A DNA stretch of 64,000 nucleotides from positions 682,870 to 746,869 of the forward strand of contig CANMRV010000003.1 in NCBI GenBank assembly GCA_947500435.1, read 5' to 3'. Made by a program: the position numbers and the translations under genes. The notes below the pieces were generated by a model that saw only the letters and a list, made by a program, of their open reading frames with translations, was not told where the DNA came from and did not search any database. The stretch comes from an uncultured Flavobacteriaceae bacterium (lineage in GTDB: Bacteria; Bacteroidota; Bacteroidia; Flavobacteriales; Flavobacteriaceae). Of the stretch, positions 19,189-28,366 are shown piece by piece (position 1 is the first letter of the stretch; each line of letters opens with the position of its first letter).

Positions 19189-19638
19189 CTAATTTCTTGA
19201 CTTTTGATTACGTGCACCCTCTCTTTTTCCTTTGCGATGTTTTCCTTTCCGGTGTTTCATCTTTTCCCATTTCGCCATTTGAACATCTGATAGAATAGCT
19301 GCAAGCTTTTCTTTTTGAGCTAGCTGATAATCCAAGCGCTTATTGGCCTTTGCATATCTTTCTTCAGAGGTTAAGGCCTTCTTTTCCCCACTTTCTTTCT
19401 GCGCTTTTCGTGCTTCCATTTTAGCTTTGCGCTTTTCGGCCTCCTCAGTAAAGAAGGCTTTCATTTGTGTCTGTTGTGCTTTGGTAAGGTCTAAGGCCAA
19501 GGTTGCTTTTTTCGTTTGAAGGGTCGCCATCTGTTCAGGACTTAAATCTTTCATTCTTTCCCTACTGCCTTTTTCTCCTTTTTGTGCGAAGGTGATTCCT
19601 CCCGCTAATAGCACTATTGCTATAATTACTTTTTTCAT
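19189..19638 (-). CDS. Secreted, basic, Lys/Ala/Glu-rich helical protein (DUF4890-like)
   Basis: A 149-residue protein with a signal peptide (cleavage near ITFAQ, about residue 19). The mature part is almost wholly helical and highly charged: RMKDLSPEQMATLQTKKATLALDLTKAQQTQM, then an ALTSEERYAKANKRLDYQLAQKEKL segment, resembling the periplasmic Spy/DUF4890 type (LSPEQ opening, LTxAQ, a late ILSDVQMAKWEKM). The tail is a Lys/Arg/His-rich stretch. A chaperone-like or metal-responsive periplasmic role is possible but not shown. Ends in a strong terminator. Confidence 0.78.
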   Translation of the reverse strand: MKKVIIAIVLLAGGITFAQKGEKGSRERMKDLSPEQMATLQTKKATLALDLTKAQQTQMKAFFTEEAEKRKAKMEARKAQKESGEKKALTSEERYAKANKRLDYQLAQKEKLAAILSDVQMAKWEKMKHRKGKHRKGKREGARNQKSRN

Positions 19639-19761
19639 GAGTATAAATTTTAATGTGTTTGTACCTATGACGCGTGAAGATAAACTTGGTTTAATATGAG
19701 GTAAGGAATTGTGACTTTTTTAACGCTTCTTGGTGAGGAAGAATCCGAAAGAAGATAAAAA

Positions 19762-19800
19762 GAAAAACGGCATTGGCTTGGGGAAGCTAATGCCGTTTTT
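19762..19800 (-). terminator. Hairpin after the first 50-residue membrane protein gene
   Basis: AAAAACGGCATT ... AATGCCGTTTTT gives a strong stem, with a T run on either strand. It lies 77 bp beyond the small gene ending at 19877 and has a positional counterpart at 24312-24344 beyond the paralogous gene. Confidence 0.75.
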
Positions 19801-19876
19801 GGTACTTCAAGTAGGTACTTTCAAGGTGAACGTTTCAAAGGTTTTTGGGAAACCTGGGAGCAGTTCAATATATTTT

Positions 19877-20029
19877 CTAGTTCAATGTTTCTTGGGCAGA
19901 AACATGTTCTGTCGTATTATGGGCTAATTCGGTGTTTTGAATAGTATCAGTGTTTTCGATATTATAATACGCTACAGCTGCGATTACGAAACTTGCGAAA
20001 TACAGAAAACTTTTTACTTTATAATTCAT
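19877..20029 (-). CDS. Small membrane protein, paralogue A (50 residues)
   Basis: The frame reads MNYKVKSFLYFASFVIAAVA at the N-terminus (a single transmembrane or signal-anchor helix), then YYNIENTDTIQNTE and an acidic/polar tail ending SAQETLN. The family is not recognised. A paralogue at 24420-24572 has the same length, about 70% identical residues and the same ending, with no stop codons or gaps, which supports real coding. A -7-type box TACATTTG lies 26 bp before its ATG (20055-20062 on the - strand). It follows the 1298-residue protease gene. Confidence 0.72.
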   Translation of the reverse strand: MNYKVKSFLYFASFVIAAVAYYNIENTDTIQNTELAHNTTEHVSAQETLN

Positions 20030-20329
20030 AACATTCTGGGTTTTGATTCTGGTTCAAATGTACAGCGCAAAGGCAAGCGAAAATCGCAGTTGTTGTCAAA
20101 ACCACCTTTTGTGATGTCAAAGTATGGGAAGTTGTGGAATAGTGTTTTCACTCATCGGATTTATATTCTTTTCACCGATGGGATGTGTTTTCGGTTCATT
20201 TGTGATACTTATCAATTGGAGATAAAAGTAGGCTGATGTTTCTTAGCTTATCTTATTGCAAAACGCTCCAAGAGCAAAGAAACCGTGAAGCATGGAGCGT
20301 TTTGCGTAAGGCGCGATAGCTACAACAAC
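20030..20329. other. Intergenic region with long inverted repeat
   Basis: No gene is supported here. It contains a 13 bp perfect inverted repeat, GCAAAACGCTCCA (20258-20270) and its complement (20293-20305), just after the stop of the 1298-residue protease gene, which may end that transcript. It also contains the upstream part of the duplicated block (GTGATGTCAAA ... GTTGTGGAAT near 20111-20140) shared with 24652-24690. Confidence 0.6.
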
Positions 20330-23300
20330 CTAGTTTCTAATAATCTTATAATTCTTAGTCTTATTAAACGTGCTTACATTTAAAATATAAATACCTTTTG
20401 CCAAGCCGCTTACTTGAATTCTTACTTGATTATCTACTACTTCGTAAAGCTTTGAAGATACTCTTGTGCCCCGCATAGCAAAAAGCGATACCACTAGTTC
20501 GGTTTCAACCCCGCCTTCAAGATTGATGGTAAGTTCATCTCCCTCAACAGGATTTGGATAAATAGCAACTTCAGGGTTTACGGCAAAAGTTTCCTCATAA
20601 ACTTCATCACAATCTCTACCAGAGCTGACTTGTAAGTTGTTCACGGGATTAGTCAATGACAAAGTGATTTCGGTTTGTGAAACCATTTGCGTTTCGTCAT
20701 TTAATGTTACTTCATAAGTTTCGCTTCCGGTTAAGGTTAGAGTTACTTCTAATCGAGAATAGTCTACTGCTGTTTCTACAGAAAATGCTTCCGAAGGTTC
20801 AATGGTAACATCAAAACATCCCTCATAATCGGGTTCACCATCCACAGTAATACAAACCGAATACATTCCCGCATCTAAATCTTCAAAAAGTACAGATCCT
20901 GTAAAATCTTTTGATATACCAAAAGTACTTCCCGATAGGGTAGCCTGATATCTATAATCTTCAGAAGCAGTAATTTGGATTCCTCCTTTATTGACTTCAC
21001 ATGATGGAACATTGATAAATGAATAGTTTGATTCAGGCAATGTAAATGAATCATTGGCCGTATCACAGACATCACCGATGCCGTCATTGTCTGAATCAGC
21101 TTGGTCGGTATTTGCCTCGAAGGGACAGTTGTCTACAATATCTAATATGGTATCATTATCATCATCAGCATCACATACGTCTCCTATTCCGTCGTTGTCA
21201 GAATCCAATTGGTCTGCATTTGATGTATTCGGGCAGTTGTCATCTGCATTAAGGACTCCATCACCATCTAAATCATCTGGACTACTATCGCATACATCGC
21301 CTATACCGTCATTATCTACATCAGCCTGATTCGGGTTCGCAATCAGCGGACAATTGTCATCACCATCTAAAACCCCATCTTCGTCATCATCTCTATCGCA
21401 AACATCGCCAATACCATCATTATCAGTGTCCAGTTGATCAGGATTGTAAGTTAATGGACAATTGTCCATACTATCTAAAATGGTATCATTATCATCATCG
21501 TCATCACAAACATCGCCTATGTCATCACCATCAGTATCCGTTTGATCTGCATTGGCCATATCAGGACAATTGTCATTCGCATTTGCAATGCCATCACCAT
21601 CGGTATCATTCGGATCTTCACATACATCACCAATACCATCTCCATCACTATCTGCCTGATCTGCGTTAGGGGTTAATGGGCAATTATCATTTGCATCTAA
21701 GACACCATCATTGTCGTCATCTTCGTCGCACACATCGCCCATAGCATCACCATCGGTATTCAACTGATCAGCATTACTAGTTAAGGGACAGTTGTCATCA
21801 ACATCTAAAATACCGTCATTGTCATCATCGTCGTCATCCGCCGGAGTACCTTCGATAACAAAATCATCAATAATAGCCCCCTCTTCATTTATAAATCCAT
21901 CAGAATGGAATACGAACCTGAACATAATGTTATCAGCATTGGTCAAATCAGTTTCAGTTGCTGCATTTGCTGTAAAATCATACGCATACTCCGTCATAGT
22001 AGCATTTGTGCCTGTCCATTGTCCACCAGGGCAATTTTCGCAGATATTCGTACCCGGCACCATACTGCTGTTGTACCAATTGGGTTGGCTCGTTCTTGAT
22101 CCAAGTAAATTCCAATTGACACCGGTATCTAACGAATATTCTACATAAAGTATATCATAATTGATTTCTATTTCATAAGCCATTTGAAACTTTAAAACCG
22201 GAGTTTCAATGCTTGAAAAATCATAACAATTGGTCACCAAGAAACTTTTCTTGTCATCAGGGTGGTTTCCGTTTAAAATTGTTCCATATGCATTTGTTCC
22301 AGAGGCAGCAGAGTTCAATACTGTACCGCTAGGTGCTCCTCTTTCCCAAACCGATCCATCACCTGTTGCATCATAAGCAATCAAAACGTCACCTGATGTT
22401 TCAAAAGAATTTATCTGCGCAGCAACTCCAGAGGTGTTTGCAAAGAAGTTTCGAACTATAGTATTGTTTGTCGGTAAATCGTCATTGGCAATTTGAGCAA
22501 TGATTTCGAGTGAAGAATCTCCTGTGGTAGTTAAGGTAATATCAGATAGATTAACCGTTAGTATTTCTTGTGGAGCTAATGTGTTTGAAAAGGATTGTGT
22601 TTCTTGGGTTCCGTTGTTAACCCTATAGAGAATATCAAATCCTGAAATAGTATTGAGTCCGTCGTTAATAAGTTCTATGGATGGCGCAATACTGCCACAT
22701 TCTAAACTTCCGTCTTCAGGCGTTATGGCTATCAATCGAATATCATCCTCAGGAGTTTGCACAGTATATTGACCAGAAATTGAGTACTGCCCAAGGGAGG
22801 CATAATCAGAATATCCCGTATCAACCGAACCTGTCCCAACACCTTGAATTTCTAGAAGGTAAAGTCCGGCAGAAAGATTTGAAGTTATGGAAGCACCTAA
22901 CCCCGTTGGATTACTAATGGCAATTTCAACTCCGTTTGCATCCAGTAGTCGTGCTTGTATGTCTAGATTCGGATGCACATCATGTGGGCTGAAATTAAAA
23001 GTTGCCGACCCTGCTTGTGCTAAAAAGGAAAACATATCAATATCATCTCTTTTATGAATGATACCTGTATTTTCTGAAGCGTTTACGTTTCCTCCGGCAT
23101 CAGCCACGATTGCTGTAGCGGTATTTGCATTACTGCCATGATCATCAGCAATATATTCGAAATTGTTTGCTCCACCACCAATGACCTGAAGGTCGTTTTG
23201 CATATTGGTTGCATTGGTATATTCACCCAGACTCCATTGTGCAACAGATTTGTTCAAACTAAAACCCATAATTGGCGCCCAGTTACCATGACCTTCGTAA

Positions 23301-24226
23301 TATTCGGTCGAACCTCTGCCGTCATGATCGAGGCCCATCGTATGACCAATTTCATGAGAGCCGGTATCACCCGCTTGCTTTCCTGTAAATATATTGTATA
23401 CCCAAGCCGGGTCATCATTATTCCAAGAAAAAGAGTTTAGGTAAGCCACACCACCAGAACCTGGTTGCGCATCATCGGTCGGCGTGAATATACACATCAT
23501 CCGATGATCTTTAGGGGTTGCATCAAAAATGGAACGATTGGTTGTTACATTAATATCAAACGGACTAAAATCTTCTGCCATGACTTCCCAGGCAATAGTT
23601 ATTTGAGCATCCGATAGGCCAGAACCCAAAGCGACTATTGTAGCTCCACCATTCCATGTAGTACCCGAAACGGTTTCTCCATCGAAATCTAAGTAAATAA
23701 CGGCTGGAGCTCCTGGTCGACTTTGTAAAGTAGTAGGAGGGAGTTTGCTGGTTAAATTTGATGACTTATCTTGAAGAGCTGAGCTTCCTTTTGCCTTGTC
23801 ATATGCGATACATAGAATTGAATTTATGTCGGTTTCTTCTACCAGAACTTTGTTCGCTTTGTTTGTAAATAGGCGATATGCTCTGTTTTCACTTTTTTCT
23901 ATAATGTGCCCTTCAAGTTTTCCATTGGTATAGGTAAAACTAAAAGAAGCATCATCTTTTCGATTTACAGAACCTACAAAAGAGGTAGTTTTATTTTCTT
24001 GATTTTTGACATTCAAATTTAGTTCAAGTGTTTTTGAACTTGATAGTTGAATCGTCATTGGAGTACTTCCTTTACCAGTTTTACTGGTTTCAGAAAAACC
24101 ATCAATAAAGCTGGTTGGATTATCAGAAACTAAAACCGGATTAGTATTTTGTCGCTGCGCATTTAAAAAAGTGAAGCTGAAAAAGGAAAGAGCACAAACA
24201 AGTACTCGAATGTAAAAATATTTCAT
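20330..24226 (-). CDS. Secreted multidomain zinc metalloprotease with thrombospondin type 3 repeats and type IX secretion tail
   Basis: A 1298-residue protein. A signal peptide (to about residue 23) and a pro-region precede a metzincin catalytic domain (about 165-355) with HEIGHTMGLDHD (HExxHxxGxxHD) and a Met-turn-like APIMG. A pre-peptidase C-terminal (PPC) domain follows (about 370-490), then a CARDB-like segment, a MAM/immune-inhibitor-A-like jelly-roll (about 610-790), seven thrombospondin type 3 repeats rich in DNDGILDVDDNCP and GIGDVCD (about 795-1060), and a type IX sorting domain (IYPNPVEGDELTI ... GLAKGIYILN). It should be exported through the outer membrane and attached to the surface or released. 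The Asp-rich repeats bind calcium in characterised relatives. Confidence 0.95.
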   Translation of the reverse strand: MKYFYIRVLVCALSFFSFTFLNAQRQNTNPVLVSDNPTSFIDGFSETSKTGKGSTPMTIQLSSSKTLELNLNVKNQENKTTSFVGSVNRKDDASFSFTYTNGKLEGHIIEKSENRAYRLFTNKANKVLVEETDINSILCIAYDKAKGSSALQDKSSNLTSKLPPTTLQSRPGAPAVIYLDFDGETVSGTTWNGGATIVALGSGLSDAQITIAWEVMAEDFSPFDINVTTNRSIFDATPKDHRMMCIFTPTDDAQPGSGGVAYLNSFSWNNDDPAWVYNIFTGKQAGDTGSHEIGHTMGLDHDGRGSTEYYEGHGNWAPIMGFSLNKSVAQWSLGEYTNATNMQNDLQVIGGGANNFEYIADDHGSNANTATAIVADAGGNVNASENTGIIHKRDDIDMFSFLAQAGSATFNFSPHDVHPNLDIQARLLDANGVEIAISNPTGLGASITSNLSAGLYLLEIQGVGTGSVDTGYSDYASLGQYSISGQYTVQTPEDDIRLIAITPEDGSLECGSIAPSIELINDGLNTISGFDILYRVNNGTQETQSFSNTLAPQEILTVNLSDITLTTTGDSSLEIIAQIANDDLPTNNTIVRNFFANTSGVAAQINSFETSGDVLIAYDATGDGSVWERGAPSGTVLNSAASGTNAYGTILNGNHPDDKKSFLVTNCYDFSSIETPVLKFQMAYEIEINYDILYVEYSLDTGVNWNLLGSRTSQPNWYNSSMVPGTNICENCPGGQWTGTNATMTEYAYDFTANAATETDLTNADNIMFRFVFHSDGFINEEGAIIDDFVIEGTPADDDDDDNDGILDVDDNCPLTSNADQLNTDGDAMGDVCDEDDDNDGVLDANDNCPLTPNADQADSDGDGIGDVCEDPNDTDGDGIANANDNCPDMANADQTDTDGDDIGDVCDDDDDNDTILDSMDNCPLTYNPDQLDTDNDGIGDVCDRDDDEDGVLDGDDNCPLIANPNQADVDNDGIGDVCDSSPDDLDGDGVLNADDNCPNTSNADQLDSDNDGIGDVCDADDDNDTILDIVDNCPFEANTDQADSDNDGIGDVCDTANDSFTLPESNYSFINVPSCEVNKGGIQITASEDYRYQATLSGSTFGISKDFTGSVLFEDLDAGMYSVCITVDGEPDYEGCFDVTIEPSEAFSVETAVDYSRLEVTLTLTGSETYEVTLNDETQMVSQTEITLSLTNPVNNLQVSSGRDCDEVYEETFAVNPEVAIYPNPVEGDELTINLEGGVETELVVSLFAMRGTRVSSKLYEVVDNQVRIQVSGLAKGIYILNVSTFNKTKNYKIIRN

Positions 24227-24311
24227 AGCATCGGTAGGTTATCGATTCTAAACGCGGAAACCTCCTAATTTATTGGATAGTTTTGGACTTTTAGATGAAT
24301 GGTCGAAATAG

Positions 24312-24344
24312 AAAAAGGGCTTGGAAATTTCCAAGCCCTTTTTT
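24312..24344 (-). terminator. Hairpin after the second 50-residue membrane protein gene
   Basis: AAAAAGGGCTTGGAAATTTCCAAGCCCTTTTTT is an almost perfect hairpin with T runs on both strands. It follows the small gene ending at 24420 and matches the position of the hairpin at 19762-19800 in the duplicated block. Confidence 0.8.
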
Positions 24345-24419
24345 GATTGTTAAGTAGGTGTATTCGTGGTGAACCTTACTTTGGTTTTTGGGAAACCGAA
24401 GCTGGTTCAAAAATATTTT

Positions 24420-24572
24420 CTAGTTTAATGTTTCTTGGGTTGAAACATTTTCTACTGTGTTTTCAGCTAATTCAGTATTTTTGGCTATATCAGCATTTTC
24501 GATATTATAGTAAGCCAATGCTGTGATAGCGAAACTTGCGAAATAAAGAAAGCTTTTAGTTTTATATGACAT
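24420..24572 (-). CDS. Small membrane protein, paralogue B (50 residues)
   Basis: The frame reads MSYKTKSFLYFASFAITALA (single transmembrane or signal-anchor helix), then YYNIENADIAKNTE and a polar/acidic tail ending STQETLN. Aligned with paralogue A (19877-20029), conservation covers the helix, the YYNIEN motif and the tail. Differences are mostly conservative, which is what a maintained protein would show. It follows the 854-residue protease gene and is separated from it by its own terminator, so it is probably expressed separately. Confidence 0.72.
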   Translation of the reverse strand: MSYKTKSFLYFASFAITALAYYNIENADIAKNTELAENTVENVSTQETLN

Positions 24573-24621
24573 GATGATTTCGGTTTTGATTCTAGAGCTA
24601 AACTACTTCGGATAAGAACAC

Positions 24622-24654
24622 AAAAAAGCCCATTGTTGCGAAATGGGCTTTTTG
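24622..24654 (-). terminator. Terminator after the 854-residue metalloprotease gene
   Basis: AAAAAGCCCAT ... ATGGGCTTTTTT on the - strand, 120 bp past the stop codon at 24775, is a clear stem with a T run. Confidence 0.75.
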
Positions 24655-24774
24655 TGATGTCAAAATGCGCTATGTTGTGGAATGGCGTTTTTCTTTATCG
24701 GATTTTCTGTTCAGTTCATCGAGAGGTCAATAAAAATGGTATTTATCGAGCCCTATCGATTACTATATACAAAC

Positions 24775-27264
24775 CTATTTAGGGTCTAAAATCATATCAA
24801 TACGCTCAACAGCGTCCTGAAGATGATATTTGCTCATACTATCAGAGGTTCTTCCAGTAGCGTTTTTGATTTCCCTTTTCAAAGTATTCAACTCTGCTCG
24901 AGCAACTGATCTAATATCAGATTGACTAGTATTGACGGCTGTAGATTTTTGATAGCCGCCGAAATCAGGCATTTTCTTTTGATTCTCCGCAGTCATTAAA
25001 TAAGCCAATCGATCAATATGTACTTTTTGCAAATTTCTGCGATAGGTATCGATTTTTTTTCCTGAACGTAGTTCGGACCAAACCCCTCTTCTGAGGTCAC
25101 GCATCATTTCTAACAAGGTATAGGCCTCATTACCATTCATAGTTTCATTTTCTATGAGTCTGGCCATTTTGCCTAATCGTAGCATATTATTTAAAGTACG
25201 CTCTTGCATTCTACGCAACCGCTCTATAGAACCAGAGTACTCAATTTTTGAAAACAAGTCCTTATCAAGCATCCATTCGGGGGTCTGAAACAATTCTTCC
25301 TGTAAAAAGCGCATGCAGTTCTTTTGATGCTCTTTAGTTACATGAGTATAAACTCCTCCTTCTTGCTCATAGGTCTTATGATGTTCGTAAACTCCCCCTA
25401 TATTATTAGATACATGACCCATATAGCGATTGTATTGGGAAAGCACTTGTCCGTAAAGTGTTTTTAAGTCATCATAGTCCTTTCCATCTTCAGCTGTCCA
25501 TTCTACCAATTTAGGAACGATACGCTTTAGGTTCGCTATTCCGTATGAACCTGCTTTAATAGCATCATCTCCTAAATCTTCGGTTTGTGAACTTGGATCT
25601 ACTATATCACCTACTTGCTGATGCCCAAAACGATACATGGGGTCTCCTGCATGTTCTAATATCCAACTATCTAAGGTGGACTTCTCGTCTTCCGCGTTTT
25701 TATCTAAGATAGGCTTGTAGCCCCAACGGATGGCATGTTTGTCATAAATTCCAATATCTGGCATCAATGCTACGCCTTCATCACCAGGTTGGGCAACATA
25801 ATTGAAACGGGCATAATCCATAATTGATGGAGCCGTCCCATATTTTTTTGTAAAGCTCGCTGAACGAAGCGAATCAACAGGATAAGCAACACTACTTCCC
25901 ATATTATGAGGCAGTCCTAAAGTGTGACCTACTTCATGAGAGGATACAAAACGAATTAACCTTCCCATCACTTCGTCTTTAAAAGCTACACCTCTCGCAT
26001 CAGGGTTTATGGCAGCCGTTTGCACAAAGAACCAATTACGCAATAAGGTCATTACATTGTGATACCAGTTGATATCAGATTCTAAAATTTCACCACTTCG
26101 CGGGTCACTTACATGGGGCCCATTTGCATTGGGGATAGGTGATGCCAAATAACGTACTACGGAGTAGCGGACATCTTCTGGCGACCATTCTGGATCTTCC
26201 TCTTTTGTTGGTGGATCTTTTGCAATAATTGCATTCTTGAACCCCGCAGCCTCAAAGGCCACTTGCCAATCTTCAATTCCCTTCTTAATAAAAGTAACCC
26301 ATTGTTTGGGTGTAGCACGATCTACATAATAAACGATTTGCTTTTTGGGCTCAACCAATTCTCCAGAGGCATACTTGGCTTTGTCTTCTTCTTTTACTTC
26401 TAATCGCCATCTATCTAGAAAGCGAATGGTTTTGCTTTCTTGTGCATCTAATCCATAATCTACTTGTCCTCTTGCAAACCATCCTACGCGACGATCAAAA
26501 TAACGTTTTTTCATAGGTTCTGCAGGAAGCAAAATCATGGAGTTATTAATTTCTATGGATATAGATCCTAATGAACCATTCGAAGGCGGCTCCTTAGCGA
26601 AATAGGTTTTTACATGTCGTGCCTCAATGTTTAAAGGATAACTTCTGAGGGAGTCAATATAACTGCGGCTTTCGTCTAACCTACTGACCTTATATCTTTT
26701 TCTGAAGAATTCAGGCATACCGATAGCATTCACATCTTTTTCAAAGAAATTGTTTACTTCAATTACTGTTGCAGGATTTAAAGTGTCCTTTTTGAATGCC
26801 TTAATATCGAAAGCTTGTAAAACAGGTTCGAAATTAGAATTCAAAACAGCCTCATGTACAGGAAGTGAATCTGCAGCAACAATGCCATAAGAAACAACAC
26901 GGAGCAATACTTTTTTTCCTTTCTTTTCCCAACGTAAAACTTGAGTGTTGATTTTTCCACCACCGAACCCAATTCCTGTAGCAGTTTTGGCGATTCTGGT
27001 AACCATCAACATTTCTTTGTTTAATAGTGAATCCGGAATTTCATAATAATGCTTGTCATCGACCACATGAACATCAAAGAGTCCTTTATCTGTTTTAGCA
27101 TCTTTGGTAATTACCTTGTCGTAGGGTTGAATCTTTCCCTTTTTGGGCTTTTCGGCCGTCTTTTCTGATTTTTTATTTTTCTTTTTGAAAATTTGAGCTT
27201 CTGTGGTAGTTGCACTCAAAAGGAATAGGGCGAGAAATAGCTTCGCCAATACAGACTTCGTCAT
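24775..27264 (-). CDS. Secreted zinc-dependent metalloprotease (DUF5117/DUF5118 type)
   Basis: About 829 residues from the ATG at 27264, where the signal peptide begins (MTKSVLAKLFLALFLLSATTTEAQ); the 25 residues encoded upstream do not look like part of a signal. A Lys-rich linker is followed by the DUF5118/DUF5117 region (KHYYEIPDSLLNKEMLMVTRI, GIGFGGGKINTQVLRW) and a zincin domain with SSHEVGHTLGLPHNMGSS (HExxHxxGxxH) and a Met-turn-like APSIMDYARFNY. This large Bacteroidota family is annotated as zinc-dependent metalloprotease; few members are characterised. No type IX tail is visible, so it is probably periplasmic or outer-membrane associated. Confidence 0.92.
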   Translation of the reverse strand: MTKSVLAKLFLALFLLSATTTEAQIFKKKNKKSEKTAEKPKKGKIQPYDKVITKDAKTDKGLFDVHVVDDKHYYEIPDSLLNKEMLMVTRIAKTATGIGFGGGKINTQVLRWEKKGKKVLLRVVSYGIVAADSLPVHEAVLNSNFEPVLQAFDIKAFKKDTLNPATVIEVNNFFEKDVNAIGMPEFFRKRYKVSRLDESRSYIDSLRSYPLNIEARHVKTYFAKEPPSNGSLGSISIEINNSMILLPAEPMKKRYFDRRVGWFARGQVDYGLDAQESKTIRFLDRWRLEVKEEDKAKYASGELVEPKKQIVYYVDRATPKQWVTFIKKGIEDWQVAFEAAGFKNAIIAKDPPTKEEDPEWSPEDVRYSVVRYLASPIPNANGPHVSDPRSGEILESDINWYHNVMTLLRNWFFVQTAAINPDARGVAFKDEVMGRLIRFVSSHEVGHTLGLPHNMGSSVAYPVDSLRSASFTKKYGTAPSIMDYARFNYVAQPGDEGVALMPDIGIYDKHAIRWGYKPILDKNAEDEKSTLDSWILEHAGDPMYRFGHQQVGDIVDPSSQTEDLGDDAIKAGSYGIANLKRIVPKLVEWTAEDGKDYDDLKTLYGQVLSQYNRYMGHVSNNIGGVYEHHKTYEQEGGVYTHVTKEHQKNCMRFLQEELFQTPEWMLDKDLFSKIEYSGSIERLRRMQERTLNNMLRLGKMARLIENETMNGNEAYTLLEMMRDLRRGVWSELRSGKKIDTYRRNLQKVHIDRLAYLMTAENQKKMPDFGGYQKSTAVNTSQSDIRSVARAELNTLKREIKNATGRTSDSMSKYHLQDAVERIDMILDPK

Positions 27265-27754
27265 ATAGTAGTTGGGTTTAGTTTTTTCAGATTTCCAAAG
27301 AACTGAAAAATAAATGGCACCTTTTGTTAATGAAATCATAAGCTGAGACTGTTAAATTCAAGATTTTTTCAGTTTTAATTGTAACATTTTAGTTTTAGCC
27401 GCGTCTTTTAAGTAGAAATTCATTTTTCAATTAGCGAATTAGTCAATGATAAAGCTGTTTACCTTGGTAAATGGCTTTATTTTTTGTCTACTATTTAGAA
27501 AAAAATCCGACAAACGGTTGATTCATAGTTCCTTGTTCTGGTTTTTGCGATATAAATTTGAAATTTTTTCTCGTAAAAATTCATAGGCAGCACTGCTAAG
27601 GCTGTAATGCTTCAAATGTTAAAATACGGACTTGTCAATTTTCTCAACTTGTTTTTAAGAATACTTCAATTAGCCTATTTTCGTTGAAATCGATGAACTA
27701 CAAGGTTTACAATAATACATTTTTAAGGCGTTATACTACTTCATAAATTAACCT
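27265..27754. other. Long intergenic region between divergent genes
   Basis: Nothing coding is supported. A hairpin with T run (27449-27487) points in the + direction without an obvious gene before it. A candidate promoter for the 135-residue protein is TTG (27533-27535), 17 bp, TAAATTTG (27553-27560), which would give a leader of about 190 nt. The rest is AT-rich and featureless. Confidence 0.5.
27449..27487 (+). terminator. Orphan terminator-like hairpin
   Basis: ATAAAGC ... GCTTTAT forms the outer stem and GTTTACC/GGTAAAT the inner stem, followed by a T6 run on the + strand. No + strand gene ends before it, so it may be the remnant of a lost gene or a leader structure. Confidence 0.4.
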
Positions 27755-28162
27755 ATGAACGTTATGAACAAAAAGAGTTTTATTTTAAGTTTAGCAATGG
27801 GTATAACCTTGGTAAACGGAGTTTTTGCCAACAACCCTAATAAAGACATTGAAGCTTTTGATATTAATACTATAGAATATATAGAAGAGGAGGATGAAAT
27901 CGATTTAGGATTCGATGTAGCGGATTATCTTCCAGAAGGGTTTGACCCATATAAAATGTATGTGGATTTGAATGCGATAGATTATATAGAGGAAGAAATT
28001 GAGATAGCAGACTTTTCACAACATCTTCCGGAAGGTTTTGATGCCTATGCTTTTCCGACTGATGTGCAGAGCATCAATTATATTGACGAAAATGACTCAT
28101 TTTCAGTAGATTTCGATACAAAAAAACATCTACCAGAGGGTTTTAATGCGTATATAAATTAA
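27755..28162 (+). CDS. Secreted three-repeat acidic protein
   Basis: A 135-residue protein with a signal peptide (NGVFAN, cleavage near residue 25). The mature protein consists of three copies of a unit of about 37 residues: I-x-YIEEEDEIDLGFD-x-LPEGFDPY, then AIDYIEEEIEIADF ... LPEGFDAY, then SINYIDENDSFSVDFD ... LPEGFNAY. The LPEGF-D/N-x-Y motif and the Y-I-E/D-E motif are the invariant parts. Proteins with this repeat are seen in flavobacteria but have no known function. A second Met four codons in is an alternative start. The gene is followed by a strong terminator. Confidence 0.8.
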   Translation: MNVMNKKSFILSLAMGITLVNGVFANNPNKDIEAFDINTIEYIEEEDEIDLGFDVADYLPEGFDPYKMYVDLNAIDYIEEEIEIADFSQHLPEGFDAYAFPTDVQSINYIDENDSFSVDFDTKKHLPEGFNAYIN

Positions 28163-28192
28163 AGAGTCCTCCATATTTGAGTTAGCACCTAT

Positions 28193-28227
28193 AAAAAGAC
28201 CTTCGTTTTGCGAAGGTCTTTTATTTT
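28193..28227 (+). terminator. Terminator after the three-repeat protein gene
   Basis: AAAAAGACCTTCG TTTTG CGAAGGTCTTTT followed by ATTTTT; a strong stem 30 bp after the stop codon. Confidence 0.9.
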
Positions 28228-28313
28228 TAGGGATTGTTTGCTGAATTTTCTTCATTCCATTTTTAGCTCTTCCAGTAACTTATCCAATAATTAAATTATG
28301 GCATTTTCAAATG

Positions 28314-28366
28314 TTACATATGTTGCAAATTTTGTTACATGAGTAGTATGGGTGATGTTAACTTTG
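28314..28366 (+). promoter_or_regulatory. Candidate operator (two TTACAT half-sites 21 bp apart) and -7 box
   Basis: TTACATATGT at 28314 and TTACAT at 28335 sit on the same helix face (21 bp apart). A similar pair with the same spacing lies at 55816-55848. A Bacteroidota -7 box TAACTTTG follows at 28359-28366. The functional link to either neighbour gene is inferred. Confidence 0.4.

Noticed and set aside
19730..20236. Two + strand frames of 65 and 99 codons
   Set aside because: They oppose the small membrane peptide conserved as a paralogue at 24420-24572, and no features support them.
21046..22148. + strand frames opposite the metalloprotease, low-complexity His/Ser-rich
   Set aside because: Antisense of thrombospondin type 3 repeats; no starts, signals or domains.
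22614..22624. GTTAACC string inside the 1298-residue protease gene
   Set aside because: Coding position without a second box at the right spacing.
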